This document shows positions 43,687-52,254 of a stretch of 64,000 nucleotides of DNA, one piece after another. The stretch lies in contig NZ_BAABMF010000011.1 of assembly GCF_050402865.1 (NCBI RefSeq), positions 1 through 64,000 of the forward strand, read 5' to 3'. Under the pieces are notes generated by a model, which made no database searches, had not been told where the DNA came from, and saw nothing but the letters and a program-made list of their open reading frames with translations. The translations under genes and the position numbers were made by a program. The stretch's first letter is position 1; each line of letters opens with the position of its first letter. The DNA is from Clostridium_AF sediminicola. Lineage in GTDB: Bacteria; Bacillota; Clostridia; Clostridiales; Clostridiaceae.

Positions 43687-43707
43687 TTCATTAGTTTTTC
43701 CTTTCAA

Positions 43708-44084
43708 ATTTACTACGACTTTAATAAATTTCTATATTTATTATATCAACAATACGTTTGTCATTATGTCAAATTTTGCTATTATGCGTTGTTTTTTTTG
43801 CTACAAAATTTTACAATTGCTTTTTAATCCTTTGTAACAACCATATATATATTACTCATCCATATATACTCTACTTTAAAGTATATAAAAATTGATAAAA
43901 CACCTTTTACTATTATTACTATTTTAGTAATTAATTTAATACTATTTAATTTTAGTAATTATTCAGCTGCTTGTTTAAACAAAAGATACATTTATAAAAA
44001 AACAACTTTTATTGAAATATTTTATGTAGTTTAAAGTAAGATATTAAAATCAATGATATGCTTTATGTCTTATATACTAAAAAG
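43708..44084. other. A+T-rich non-coding stretch
   Basis: About 380 bases between an orphan membrane protein gene and the tRNA terminator. I see no start codon with a ribosome site that opens a credible gene. TACTTTAAAGTA (43872-43883) is a perfect 12-bp palindrome, and TTAGTAATTA occurs twice (43922-43932 area and 43952-43962 area). Nothing else can be supported. Confidence 0.4.
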
Positions 44085-44132
44085 GCAGGAAAATAAAAAA
44101 GAAACAGAATTTGCAAAAATGCAAACCCTGTT
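44085..44132 (-). terminator. terminator of the tRNA array
   Basis: On the minus strand AACAGGGTTTGCA (44132-44120) pairs with TGCAAATTCTGTT (44115-44103), 13 bp with two G-U pairs, followed by TCTTTTTTATTTT. It lies 14 bases after the last tRNA. Confidence 0.93.
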
Positions 44133-44145
44133 ATTTCAACGGTTT

Positions 44146-44222
44146 TGGCGCGCCCAGAGGGATTTGAACCCCCGACCTCCGGATTCGAAGTCCGTAACTC
44201 TATCCAGCTGAGCTATGAGCGC
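44146..44222 (-). tRNA. tRNA-Arg (anticodon TCG)
   Basis: 77 bases with encoded CCA. The acceptor is GCGCTCA/TGGGCGC and the anticodon loop is CTTCGAA. Last gene of the array. It is separated from the others by 130 bp containing a dispersed repeat, so it may have its own promoter. Confidence 0.97.
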
Positions 44223-44228
44223 ATATAT

Positions 44229-44290
44229 TTAATTCACAATGCACAATTGTGGACATCTTTCGATAAATCGAAAGCTTTTTAGTTCATTAA
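44229..44290. repeat. dispersed intergenic repeat, tRNA-Arg copy
   Basis: AATTCACAATGCACAATTGTGG, then ACATCTTTCG-ATAAAT-CGAAAGC (short hairpin) and AGTTCATTAA. It shares words with the repeats near 26117, 48080, 54450 and 63060. Confidence 0.6.
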
Positions 44291-44352
44291 AAAACAACAT
44301 AATTCTTATATATAATTTATCAAAAAATGAAAAAAGGTTCAAAAAATAAAAA

Positions 44353-44426
44353 TGGAGCGGGTAGAGGGAATCGAACCCTCATCGCTAGCTTGGAAGGCTA
44401 GAGCTTTACCACTAAGCAATACCCGC
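44353..44426 (-). tRNA. tRNA-Gly (anticodon TCC), duplication copy 2
   Basis: 74 bases with encoded CCA. The acceptor is GCGGGTA/TACCCGC and the anticodon loop CTTCCAA is closed by CTAGC/GCTAG. Identical to the copies at 44959, 45259 and 45863. Confidence 0.97.
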
Positions 44427-44434
44427 ATAATGTT

Positions 44435-44509
44435 TGGAGCGGAAGACGAGATTCGAACTCGCGACGTTCACCTTGGCAAGGTGACGCTCTACCACTGAGC
44501 CACTCCCGC
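44435..44509 (-). tRNA. tRNA-Gly (anticodon GCC), duplication copy 2
   Basis: 75 bases with encoded CCA. The anticodon loop is TTGCCAA with stem TCACC/GGTGA. Identical to the gene at 45341, exactly 906 bp away. Confidence 0.97.
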
Positions 44510-44526
44510 ATGTTGATTTGAAACAA

Positions 44527-44610
44527 TGGTGCAGGTGAAGGGAGTCGAACCCCCACATCATAGATACTAGATCCTAAGTCTAGCGCGTCTGCCAATTCCG
44601 CCACACCTGC
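44527..44610 (-). tRNA. tRNA-Leu (anticodon TAG), duplication copy 2
   Basis: 84 bases with encoded CCA and a long variable arm (class II). The anticodon loop is CTTAGGA. Paired with the gene at 45433 (906 bp). Confidence 0.97.
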
Positions 44611-44627
44611 ATGTTATTTTGTTAAAA

Positions 44628-44703
44628 TGGTGATCCACCGGGGAATCGAACCCCGGACAACTTGATTAAAAGTCAAGTGCTCTACCGACTGAGCTAGTGA
44701 ATC
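44628..44703 (-). tRNA. tRNA-Lys (anticodon TTT), duplication copy 2
   Basis: 76 bases with encoded CCA. The acceptor is GATTCAC/GTGGATC (one G-U pair) and the anticodon loop is CTTTTAA. Paired with the gene at 45534 (906 bp). Confidence 0.97.
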
Positions 44704-44706
44704 ATT

Positions 44707-44781
44707 TGGCTGGGATAGCTGGATTCGAACCAGCGAGTGCAGGAGTCAAAGTCCTGTGCCTTACCGCTTGGCGATATCCCA
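44707..44781 (-). tRNA. tRNA-Gln (anticodon TTG), duplication copy 2
   Basis: 75 bases with encoded CCA. The acceptor is TGGGATA/TATCCCA and the anticodon loop is CTTTGAC. Only 3 bases separate it from tRNA-Lys. Confidence 0.97.
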
Positions 44782-44789
44782 TTGTGTTG

Positions 44790-44866
44790 TGGGGTGGACG
44801 AAGGGACTCGAACCCTCGACAACCAGAACCACAATCTGGCGCTCTACCAACTGAACTACGTCCACC
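44790..44866 (-). tRNA. tRNA-His (anticodon GTG), duplication copy 2
   Basis: 77 bases including the encoded extra G at -1 opposite C73, the identity mark of tRNA-His. The anticodon loop is TTGTGGT. CCA is encoded. Confidence 0.97.
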
Positions 44867-44869
44867 ATA

Positions 44870-44946
<77 letters not shown>

Positions 44947-44958
44947 CTACATTTTTTT

Positions 44959-45032
44959 TGGAGCGGGTAGAGGGAATCGAACCCTCATCGCTAGCTTGGA
45001 AGGCTAGAGCTTTACCACTAAGCAATACCCGC
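44959..45032 (-). tRNA. tRNA-Gly (anticodon TCC), second in copy 2
   Basis: 74 bases with encoded CCA. Same sequence as the gene at 44353. Its partner in copy 1 is at 45863 (904 bp away because of a spacer change). Confidence 0.97.
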
Positions 45033-45037
45033 GTAAT

Positions 45038-45113
45038 TGGTCGGGGTGGCAAGTCTCGAACTCGCGGCCTCATGGTCCCAAACCATGCGCGCTACCATCT
45101 GCGCCACACCCCG
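45038..45113 (-). tRNA. tRNA-Pro (anticodon TGG), first in copy 2
   Basis: 76 bases with encoded CCA. The acceptor is CGGGGTG/CACCCCG and the anticodon loop is TTTGGGA. It is the first gene after the internal promoter at 45134-45162. Confidence 0.97.
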
Positions 45114-45133
45114 ATATAAAATCGGCATAATTT

Positions 45134-45162
45134 ATTATATATGTTTACTTCTTAAATGTCAA
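45134..45162 (-). promoter_or_regulatory. internal consensus promoter of the tRNA array
   Basis: On the minus strand TTGACA (45162-45157), 17 bp and TATAAT (45139-45134), both exact consensus. It lies in the 60-bp spacer between the two tandem copies and would drive copy 2 independently. Confidence 0.92.
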
Positions 45163-45173
45163 GCCATAAAATA

Positions 45174-45250
<77 letters not shown>

Positions 45251-45258
45251 TTGTTAAA

Positions 45259-45332
45259 TGGAGCGGGTAGAGGGAATCGAACCCTCATCGCTAGCTTGGA
45301 AGGCTAGAGCTTTACCACTAAGCAATACCCGC
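45259..45332 (-). tRNA. tRNA-Gly (anticodon TCC), duplication copy 1
   Basis: 74 bases with encoded CCA. Same sequence as 44353-44426, offset 906 bp. Confidence 0.97.
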
Positions 45333-45340
45333 ATAATGTT

Positions 45341-45415
45341 TGGAGCGGAAGACGAGATTCGAACTCGCGACGTTCACCTTGGCAAGGTGACGCTCTACCA
45401 CTGAGCCACTCCCGC
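45341..45415 (-). tRNA. tRNA-Gly (anticodon GCC), duplication copy 1
   Basis: 75 bases with encoded CCA. The anticodon loop is TTGCCAA. Identical to 44435-44509. Confidence 0.97.
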
Positions 45416-45432
45416 ATGTTGATTTGAAACAA

Positions 45433-45516
45433 TGGTGCAGGTGAAGGGAGTCGAACCCCCACATCATAGATACTAGATCCTAAGTCTAGCGCGTCTGCCA
45501 ATTCCGCCACACCTGC
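45433..45516 (-). tRNA. tRNA-Leu (anticodon TAG), duplication copy 1
   Basis: 84 bases with a class II variable arm and encoded CCA. Identical to 44527-44610. Confidence 0.97.
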
Positions 45517-45533
45517 ATGTTATTTTGTTAAAA

Positions 45534-45609
45534 TGGTGATCCACCGGGGAATCGAACCCCGGACAACTTGATTAAAAGTCAAGTGCTCTACCGACTGAGC
45601 TAGTGAATC
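45534..45609 (-). tRNA. tRNA-Lys (anticodon TTT), duplication copy 1
   Basis: 76 bases with encoded CCA. The anticodon loop is CTTTTAA. Identical to 44628-44703. Confidence 0.97.
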
Positions 45610-45612
45610 ATT

Positions 45613-45687
45613 TGGCTGGGATAGCTGGATTCGAACCAGCGAGTGCAGGAGTCAAAGTCCTGTGCCTTACCGCTTGGCGATATCCCA
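45613..45687 (-). tRNA. tRNA-Gln (anticodon TTG), duplication copy 1
   Basis: 75 bases with encoded CCA. The anticodon loop is CTTTGAC. Identical to 44707-44781. Confidence 0.97.
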
Positions 45688-45695
45688 TTGTGTTA

Positions 45696-45772
45696 TGGGG
45701 TGGACGAAGGGACTCGAACCCTCGACAACCAGAACCACAATCTGGCGCTCTACCAACTGAACTACGTCCACC
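45696..45772 (-). tRNA. tRNA-His (anticodon GTG), duplication copy 1
   Basis: 77 bases with the encoded G at -1 and CCA. The gene matches 44790-44866. The only nearby difference is one base in the spacer (A at 45695, G at 44789). Confidence 0.97.
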
Positions 45773-45775
45773 ATA

Positions 45776-45852
<77 letters not shown>

Positions 45853-45862
45853 ATTTTAAAAT

Positions 45863-45936
45863 TGGAGCGGGTAGAGGGAATCGAACCCTCATCGCTAGCT
45901 TGGAAGGCTAGAGCTTTACCACTAAGCAATACCCGC
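45863..45936 (-). tRNA. tRNA-Gly (anticodon TCC), second in copy 1
   Basis: 74 bases with encoded CCA. Same sequence as the other three Gly-TCC genes. Confidence 0.97.
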
Positions 45937-45939
45937 ATT

Positions 45940-46015
45940 TGGTCGGGGTGGCAAGTCTCGAACTCGCGGCCTCATGGTCCCAAACCATGCGCGCTACCAT
46001 CTGCGCCACACCCCG
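45940..46015 (-). tRNA. tRNA-Pro (anticodon TGG), first gene of the array
   Basis: 76 bases with encoded CCA. Same sequence as 45038-45113. It follows the main promoter by about 60 bases. Confidence 0.97.
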
Positions 46016-46028
46016 TTTAGTGTTTCTA

Positions 46029-46053
46029 TTCAACAAGTTATTCGCTTGTTGAA
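46029..46053 (-). other. leader hairpin of the tRNA transcript
   Basis: TTCAACAAG and CTTGTTGAA pair perfectly around a 7-nt loop, 14 bases before tRNA-Pro. It may help processing of the precursor. No T run follows. Confidence 0.5.
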
Positions 46054-46081
46054 TTTGCCGTGCTTTCTGACGACAAGGATT

Positions 46082-46110
46082 ATTCTACACTATTTTTTTT
46101 GTTTCGTCAA
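46082..46110 (-). promoter_or_regulatory. main promoter of the tRNA array
   Basis: On the minus strand TTGACG (46110-46105), 17 bp, TAGAAT (46087-46082). It lies just downstream of the gene ending at 46131. Confidence 0.88.
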
Positions 46111-46130
46111 CACTTTTTTCAATTTTTTTT

Positions 46131-46601
46131 TTATAAAGATCTAATACTTGGATTTATTTTATTATTTTCGACCTTAATAATAGCATAACTATTATACCCA
46201 TCCCTTGATAAAGAGGGACTTCCCGGGTTCACAAACCATATTCCTTCTTCAAATAAAATTTCTGATACATGAGTATGACCAAATAGAACTAAATCTGCTC
46301 CTATTTCCATTGCGTGATGCTTTAAATTTAACATTGAGTCTTTTACATGATATTTATGCCCATGCGTCAGTAATATATTTATACCCCCTATTTCTTCGAA
46401 TCTATCTATGGGCACTCTCGTATTGTAATCACAATTTCCTCTTACATTATAAACTTCCCCTTTGAAATCGCGAGTTATCTCTGTTAAATCCTGCACATTA
46501 TCACCCAAATGAATCAAAACATCGGCATGACTAATAGCTCTTATCAATTTATCAAATACATAAGTATACCTATGGGTATCACTTATTACTGCAATTTCCA
46601 T
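46131..46601 (-). CDS. YfcE/MJ0936-family metallophosphoesterase
   Basis: A 156-residue phosphodiesterase with all metal motifs: ISDTH (D8, H10), HLGDN, VRGNCD, LLTHGH and LFGHTH. It probably hydrolyses small phosphodiesters with Mn2+ as YfcE does; the natural substrate is unknown. It is third in an operon after rph and rdgB, with a 12-base gap to rdgB and AGGAGGG upstream. No hairpin terminator is visible after its stop, only T-rich sequence that adjoins the tRNA promoter. Confidence 0.93.
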   Translation of the reverse strand: MEIAVISDTHRYTYVFDKLIRAISHADVLIHLGDNVQDLTEITRDFKGEVYNVRGNCDYNTRVPIDRFEEIGGINILLTHGHKYHVKDSMLNLKHHAMEIGADLVLFGHTHVSEILFEEGIWFVNPGSPSLSRDGYNSYAIIKVENNKINPSIRSL

Positions 46602-46613
46602 AATCTATCCCTC

Positions 46614-47210
46614 CTATAAAAGAGTTTTAATTTCGTCTTCTAATTTTTTAAGTGCTCTACCTCTATGACTTATAGAATTTTTTTCTTCACCACTCATTTG
46701 TGCAAATGTTTTTTGAAATTGTGGATAATAGAATAATGGGTCGTAACCAAAACCATTGTCTCCTGTTTCTTCGTCAATTATATAACCATGAACTTCTCCT
46801 ATGACATTAATAATCGTTTCTTCATTAATTATTAATTCCATGGCGCATACAAATCTTGCATTTCTTTCATTCCTACTTACATCCTTTAATTCACTTAATA
46901 ATTTTCTATTATTTGCTTTAGTATCACCATGTTCCCCGCTATATCTAGCCGAATAAACTCCTGGTTCTCCTCCTAATGCATCAACCATCAATCCTGAATC
47001 ATCTGCTAAAACCATAACATCATTTGTAATATCTTTTATAGCTTTGGCTTTAATGTGAACATTCTCTTCAAATGTTACACCTGTCTCCTCAATATCTATA
47101 TCTATACCAGCTTCTTTTAAAGAAACTACCTCCAAATTATACTTGGATAGAATATTTTTAATTTCTTCAATTTTGTGCTGATTATTACTTGCTACAATTA
47201 ACTTTTTCAT
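46614..47210 (-). CDS. rdgB: XTP/dITP pyrophosphatase RdgB (HAM1 family)
   Basis: A 198-residue house-cleaning NTPase that removes XTP, ITP and dITP. Diagnostic segments are VASNNQHKIEEIKNIL (substrate loop), LADDSGLMVDALGGEPGVYSARYSGE, and DNGFGYDPLFYYPQ. The end is MSGEEKNSISHRGRALK. Length is normal. It lies 9 bases after rph and 12 before the phosphodiesterase gene, so one transcript is likely. The rph-rdgB pairing is widely conserved in Firmicutes. Confidence 0.97.
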   Translation of the reverse strand: MKKLIVASNNQHKIEEIKNILSKYNLEVVSLKEAGIDIDIEETGVTFEENVHIKAKAIKDITNDVMVLADDSGLMVDALGGEPGVYSARYSGEHGDTKANNRKLLSELKDVSRNERNARFVCAMELIINEETIINVIGEVHGYIIDEETGDNGFGYDPLFYYPQFQKTFAQMSGEEKNSISHRGRALKKLEDEIKTLL

Positions 47211-47219
47211 AATTTCCCC

Positions 47220-47963
47220 CTATTGTTTTCCAATTACTTCTGCATCTTTTCCTAATATCTCTTTTTGAAGTCCTATTAATTCCTTATTTCCCTTTTCCGC
47301 TAAATCAATCAGTTCATTTAACTCTCTTCTGCTAAAACTGGATTTTTCTCCTGTTCCCTGTAACTCAATAAATTCACCAGTATCCGTCATAACAACATTC
47401 ATATCAACTAAAGCTTTAGAATCTTCTTCGTAACACAAATCCAAAATTTTATTTCCATCGTCGATAATTCCCACACTAACAGCACTCAAAAAATTTATTA
47501 TTGGGTATTCTTCAAATGGTTCATTTATATTTATAGAGTTGACAGCATCCACTAGAGCAATGAAAGCTCCTGTTATTGATGCAGTCCTTGTACCTCCATC
47601 AGCTTGCAGTACATCACAATCTATCATAATAGTTTTTTCACCTAATTTAGTTAAATCTATAACTGTTCTTAATGATCTTCCTATCAATCTCTGTATTTCC
47701 ATTGTTCTTCCATCAACTTTACCTTTTGATGTACTTCTACTTTTTCTAGTTTGTGTGGATCTTGGAAGCATGTTATATTCACTTGTTACCCACCCTTCCC
47801 CTTTACCTTTTAAAAATTTTGGAACTCTATCCTCTACTGTAGCAGTACAAATCACCTTTGTATTTCCTGTTTCTATCAAAACTGAACCCTCTGCATAGGG
47901 CATAAAATTTCTAGTTATTTTTGTTTTTCTTTTTTCATTATTATTTCTACCATCTATACGCAT
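47220..47963 (-). CDS. rph: ribonuclease PH
   Basis: A 247-residue phosphorolytic exoribonuclease that trims tRNA 3' ends. The N-terminus has MRIDGRNNNEKRKTKITRNFMPYAEGSVLIETGNTKVICTA split over the first strands. RNA and phosphate contacts are in GRTMEIQRLIGRSLR and LQADGGTRTASITG. Complete, with the ribosome site TAGGAGGATA. It heads the rph-rdgB-phosphodiesterase operon, right upstream of the tRNA array whose products it may process, although all those tRNAs already encode CCA. Confidence 0.97.
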   Translation of the reverse strand: MRIDGRNNNEKRKTKITRNFMPYAEGSVLIETGNTKVICTATVEDRVPKFLKGKGEGWVTSEYNMLPRSTQTRKSRSTSKGKVDGRTMEIQRLIGRSLRTVIDLTKLGEKTIMIDCDVLQADGGTRTASITGAFIALVDAVNSININEPFEEYPIINFLSAVSVGIIDDGNKILDLCYEEDSKALVDMNVVMTDTGEFIELQGTGEKSSFSRRELNELIDLAEKGNKELIGLQKEILGKDAEVIGKQ

Positions 47964-48032
47964 AATATATCCTCCTACAAATTAATTTCTAAAGATATAA
48001 TACTCCCAAAATATTTATTATCAAGAATACCA

Positions 48033-48162
48033 AATAAAAGCTCATTATAAAGCTTATTGTTGTAGGTTTTAAATTGTAAATTTAAGTTATGGACACCTTT
48101 CAATTCTTGATTTTAGATCTCTGTCAACTGTATTGGTAACCTGTTAACTAACTTAACAATAA
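48033..48162. repeat. dispersed intergenic repeat, upstream of rph
   Basis: AAAAGCTCATT at 48036 and GTTATGGACACCTTTC near 48086 match words of the carA-carB copy (AAAAGCTCATT, GTGGATACCTTTC). The right part has CTGTCAACTG and ACCTGTTAACT. It is more decayed than the other copies. No coding signal is seen. Confidence 0.5.
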
Positions 48163-49149
48163 TTAGTTATTGTCAAACAATCTATATAACTCATCTTCCT
48201 CAGGCATATCAACATTTAAATATCTATTATTTTCTACAAGAACTTTACCTTCATCAGTAATATTTCCTATAATAGTTGCTTCAATACCTCTTTCTCGCAA
48301 TTCACAAATAGCTTTATCACCATTTTCAGTGCATATTAACATACTACCCGAAGAAATAAATTTCAAAGGATTTATTTCTAAATAATCACAAAGTTTCTGC
48401 GTTATATCAGTAATAGGCATTTTATCTTTATATATTTTAAACCCAACATTACTAGCTTCTGCCATTTCCCAAAGTGCTCCTAATACGCCACCTTCAGTAA
48501 TATCATGCATAGCATGTACTCCTATTTTCCCACATACTACACCTTCTTTAACAACACTTAGTTTTTCATCATAACTTTTTGCTTCCTCTAACTCATCTTT
48601 TGTTAAAATATCTTTTATCGATGAATAAAAGTCATTTACTATTATAGTAGTTCCTTCTAACCCTAACTTTTTTGTTACAATAATGTCATCGCCAACTTTA
48701 GCTGTAGAAGTAGCTACAGCTTTTCCAAAAGGTGCTTTTCCTATTACAGTAACTGAAACGATAGTTTTGTTTACTGCATCCGTAACTTCAGTATGACCAC
48801 CTATAATTTCTATTTTTAATTTACAACACTCTTCATGCAATTCACTCATTATCTTCTGAATATCTTCAATATTACTTTTTGGAGAAGCAAGAATCGTCAC
48901 TAAGATTCCTAAAGGTTCTACTCCACATGAAGCTATATCATTTGCATTTATATGTACCGCTAATTTTCCAATATTAACATCTGCCGCAGTTATAGGATCC
49001 GTCGAAAAAATTCCTTCAAATTCTCCAAAAGATACGACAGAGCAATCTTCACCGATTTTACTTCTAATTCTTACTTCTTCTCTTCTATAACCTCTGTTAT
49101 TATTAATAATTTTTTTTAAATCATCTGAACTCAACTTTCCTATTCTCAT
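48163..49149 (-). CDS. AIR synthase-related protein (HypE-like)
   Basis: A 328-residue PurM/SelD/HypE/ThiL superfamily protein. The N-terminal half has IGEDCSVVSFGEFEGIFSTDPIT and INANDIASCGVEPLGIL, the ATP- and metal-binding loop. The second has GHTEVTDAV, IVTKKLGLEGTTI and HDITEGGVLGALWEMAEAS. No neighbouring hyp genes are present, and it lacks the C-terminal Cys of true HypE (it ends LYRLFDNN). It is therefore probably one of the HypE-like stand-alone proteins of unknown role. Ribosome site AAAAGGAG. Monocistronic, after a repeat. Confidence 0.87.
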   Translation of the reverse strand: MRIGKLSSDDLKKIINNNRGYRREEVRIRSKIGEDCSVVSFGEFEGIFSTDPITAADVNIGKLAVHINANDIASCGVEPLGILVTILASPKSNIEDIQKIMSELHEECCKLKIEIIGGHTEVTDAVNKTIVSVTVIGKAPFGKAVATSTAKVGDDIIVTKKLGLEGTTIIVNDFYSSIKDILTKDELEEAKSYDEKLSVVKEGVVCGKIGVHAMHDITEGGVLGALWEMAEASNVGFKIYKDKMPITDITQKLCDYLEINPLKFISSGSMLICTENGDKAICELRERGIEATIIGNITDEGKVLVENNRYLNVDMPEEDELYRLFDNN

Positions 49150-49240
49150 AACAATTTTCTCCTTTTCTTATAAAAACTAGCACTTTTTCTATTGATGTAA
49201 CATATTATTTTTATAAGGATTAATTTTTGGTGGTGTATGT

Positions 49241-50629
49241 ATGTTAAGATATATTGGCCCATTTTTAAGAATGAATAAATTGACCATTGAACAAATAAAT
49301 AGTCAATTATTTCATCTCTCAAAAGAATCTATAAATAGTATAGTTTTAAATTCAAATTTTGGTATTGTAGCCGATAATAAAAAATACGACTATAAAATAC
49401 CACACACAAATGATATTAACACAACTAACAAATTTTCTCCACTCCTATGTGTTTACAAAAAAGCTTCAGGCAAATTAAAAAAAAGAAATGAAAAAACAAC
49501 ATGGAATGAGAATAAATTTAAAAAAGATATAAACATAAGTAGCAATGCCTTCATGACTCTTTGTTTACTAGAATTACTAGATTATTATAAAAAATTTAAG
49601 AGTATTGATAAGTCAAAATATAATTACTACAAAATTTACTCCCAATTAGCTAAAGAACAATTAGAGTTTTATGCTGCTTATTTAAGAAATGACGAAGGAG
49701 TTTTTGTTGATAAAAAAGATTGTACTGAACCTATTACTGAAAAACTTAAATTGAAAGAAAAAAATGTAGCTTTTAATTTCGCAGATCAGGCCTTGTTGAT
49801 GAACGCATACTATAAATGCTCATTATATCTTACTGAAGAAGATAAAGATGAGTTTCAAAATTTTGCGTATGACATATTCAAAATGTTTAAAGATTATAAA
49901 GATGAACTTTATGAAGTACCTAAAAATGACTTAAATAAACTTTGCCTATATATAACACTATTTTATCAATATACTTTTGATGAGGAAGCTAAAGCATTAG
50001 CTTTAGACCTATTTGATTGGTTCTTAGAAAACCATGTACGTGGAAATATAAGCGAATTTACTTCTATTGAAAATTTATCAATTTTATTCTGTAATTCGCA
50101 AATACTATATAACTACACTAAGTTATTAAATTTAAAAGAAATATCAGACGAAATTTATACTATACTTAAAAAATATTATGATAAAAATACAGGTATGCTA
50201 TATAAAACTGGCCAAGATAGCGAAATAAAATATCAAGCTTCAGATTTAGTTATGTATTTTTCAATAATGTTCTATATGAACAACAAAAATGAATTTGAAG
50301 ATGATGACTTGATAGAATTATATAATAACCATATAATTAATTCAGGAATTATATCTAAATGGCCCGATGCACCTTCCCTTGGAAGTGTTGAGAGATATAG
50401 AAACTATGAAGAAAAATCCGAAAATTTACTTCATGAACAATTTTTCAAACTACCATCTGGCTTAGAAGATGATTCTAATTTTGCCCCTGGTTTTTTGAAA
50501 ACAGTTTATTACAATAGGTCAAAATCTACATTCAAACAAAAAAAATACATTTTTGATAGTAGAAAAAATTTCAATCTATTTTTTACAATTTTGTATTGCT
50601 ACAATAGAAATTTATTCATCTCTAAATAA
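49241..50629 (+). CDS. helical protein, possibly alpha/alpha-barrel glycosidase-like, function unknown
   Basis: A 462-residue soluble protein that I cannot name. It is Lys/Asn/Tyr-rich and strongly helical, with repeated helical hairpins such as FADQALLMNAYYKCSLYL, FDEEAKALALDLFDWFLENH and IYTILKKYYDKNTGMLYKT. This spacing recalls six-hairpin or thioredoxin-domain-linked alpha/alpha barrels, but no catalytic motif is visible. It has no signal peptide. The ATG follows GGTGGTG. It is divergent from the HypE-like gene and convergent with the solute-binding protein gene, sharing a bidirectional terminator. Confidence 0.75.
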   Translation: MLRYIGPFLRMNKLTIEQINSQLFHLSKESINSIVLNSNFGIVADNKKYDYKIPHTNDINTTNKFSPLLCVYKKASGKLKKRNEKTTWNENKFKKDINISSNAFMTLCLLELLDYYKKFKSIDKSKYNYYKIYSQLAKEQLEFYAAYLRNDEGVFVDKKDCTEPITEKLKLKEKNVAFNFADQALLMNAYYKCSLYLTEEDKDEFQNFAYDIFKMFKDYKDELYEVPKNDLNKLCLYITLFYQYTFDEEAKALALDLFDWFLENHVRGNISEFTSIENLSILFCNSQILYNYTKLLNLKEISDEIYTILKKYYDKNTGMLYKTGQDSEIKYQASDLVMYFSIMFYMNNKNEFEDDDLIELYNNHIINSGIISKWPDAPSLGSVERYRNYEEKSENLLHEQFFKLPSGLEDDSNFAPGFLKTVYYNRSKSTFKQKKYIFDSRKNFNLFFTILYCYNRNLFISK

Positions 50630-50635
50630 AGCAAA

Positions 50636-50673
50636 CAATATAAAAGAGGAAAAACACTTCCTCTTTTATATTG
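50636..50673. terminator. bidirectional intrinsic terminator
   Basis: CAATATAAAAGAGGAA and TTCCTCTTTTATATTG form a 16-bp stem between two convergent genes, with a T-rich flank on the plus strand. Confidence 0.9.
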
Positions 50674-50675
50674 CT

Positions 50676-52214
50676 TTATTTCAATTTTTCATTATCAATA
50701 TAAGCATACTTCAATAATAAATTACCACGACTATTTACTTCTAAGTTTTTTATATATTCTTTTTTACCCATTATCAAATTTTCATTTTCTAGTTTTAAGT
50801 ACATATTATCTTCTGTAAGCATCTTAGCTGCTTTTTTAATGTTTATAAATTTTTCATTATAGTTACTTGTAGTAATATATTTTAATACCGCTTCATCATA
50901 ATCACAATTATTATATCCAAATATATTATAAATTGAGCCATGCATCCATTTTACATAGAATGTTTTTATATCATCATTTATACTCTCTTTTGTAACATAT
51001 ATATCAAAATCGCCTTTAACCAATTCTTCTTTCAATTCTTCTTTAGTATATACAGTTTTTAAAATAGTATTAATATTTGCATCTTTAAGATTTTCTAATA
51101 AATCATTAGAAATATTCAGCAAATTATAAGCTCCTTCTACATTACTATTTCCTAAATCACCAATATAACATAGCAAAGTTAATCCTTCTTTACAAATATC
51201 ATTATCATCTATAAGCGAAAACTCTACATTATTTTCTTCTTTACTATCTCCACTTATAAAATAAGTTAATTTTTTTCTATTTTGATAGTTTCTTAAGATT
51301 TTACCTTCATTTGCATTGTAAATATATAAAACACTATTTTTAGTTTCTGCTTCGAAAAGCTCATTTTTTTCTGAAAGTAAACTTCTCTCACTTTCAGGCG
51401 TATTCCTCATAATATCAATTAACTCTACTTTGTACTTTCCACTAGCTACTTCAATACTATCATCATTTTTAAATCGTAACTCTTTCAATTTTATATTTTC
51501 ACTGTCCCAATAGCACTTATTTTTATTAATAGTCATTTGATCATTTTCTGAATAACTTTTGATTTCAAAAGCACCTGAGTATAAAATATCATTATGATTT
51601 TTTTTCCATTCACCAAGTTTGTTAAAATCTTTCCTAAGAAGAAAACATGGTTCACTTAATATATTCAAGAAATTTTCATCTGGAAAATATAATTGAAATA
51701 CTAATGTTTTTTTATCCTTAACCGTAATCCCAACAGAATTTGATTGTATCTTTCCTTTTGAATAATCTCTTGCTCCTTTCACATTAAATAACAAATCCTT
51801 ATATTCCAATGAATTTTCTTTTAAAAAATTAAATAAAAAAACTCTATAATCATCTGCTGTTATTTTATCTCCATTACTCCAATAAGCATCATCCCTAATA
51901 TGGAATGAATAAGAAAGTCCATCTTCAGAAATATCCCAACTATCACTAATTTGAGGTATAATTTTTCCATCCTTATTTTCAATAACCAATCCGTCAAATA
52001 GTAAATATAAAATATCCTCCTGAACCAAATCTCCTTTAGGTATGTTATTTAAAGTTTGAGGGATTTCTTCTATATTGTAAACAATATATTCTTTCGTATT
52101 ATTTGCACTAACCTTTTTCTCAATAAATCCTAAGTATAAAATTGCAAAAACAAATCCTATTATTAATAAATTAAATGTAATTCTAACAATTGATTTTTTT
52201 AATTTTTTTTTCAT
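50676..52214 (-). CDS. orphan oligopeptide-type solute-binding protein (SBP_bac_5)
   Basis: A 512-residue family 5 extracellular solute-binding protein. The basic N-terminus and one hydrophobic helix (about 14-31) act as a signal or anchor. There is no lipobox Cys, unlike most Gram-positive OppA proteins. The mature part has LVQEDILYLLFDGLV, ISDSWDISEDGLSYSFHIRDDAYWSNGDKITADDYRVFLF, the family core signature, and later FQLYFPDENFLNILSEP. No permease or ATPase gene is adjacent, so it either shares an importer encoded elsewhere or serves as a sensor. A long inverted repeat overlaps its promoter. Confidence 0.88.
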   Translation of the reverse strand: MKKKLKKSIVRITFNLLIIGFVFAILYLGFIEKKVSANNTKEYIVYNIEEIPQTLNNIPKGDLVQEDILYLLFDGLVIENKDGKIIPQISDSWDISEDGLSYSFHIRDDAYWSNGDKITADDYRVFLFNFLKENSLEYKDLLFNVKGARDYSKGKIQSNSVGITVKDKKTLVFQLYFPDENFLNILSEPCFLLRKDFNKLGEWKKNHNDILYSGAFEIKSYSENDQMTINKNKCYWDSENIKLKELRFKNDDSIEVASGKYKVELIDIMRNTPESERSLLSEKNELFEAETKNSVLYIYNANEGKILRNYQNRKKLTYFISGDSKEENNVEFSLIDDNDICKEGLTLLCYIGDLGNSNVEGAYNLLNISNDLLENLKDANINTILKTVYTKEELKEELVKGDFDIYVTKESINDDIKTFYVKWMHGSIYNIFGYNNCDYDEAVLKYITTSNYNEKFINIKKAAKMLTEDNMYLKLENENLIMGKKEYIKNLEVNSRGNLLLKYAYIDNEKLK

Positions 52215-52230
52215 ATTTACCCCTTAATTA

Positions 52231-52249
52231 GCTTTTCTAAAAGAAAAGC
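52231..52249 (-). other. leader hairpin before the solute-binding protein
   Basis: GCTTTTCT, AAA and AGAAAAGC form a perfect 8-bp hairpin 17 bases before the start codon, close to the ribosome site. It has no T run. Confidence 0.5.
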
Positions 52250-52254
52250 ATTCT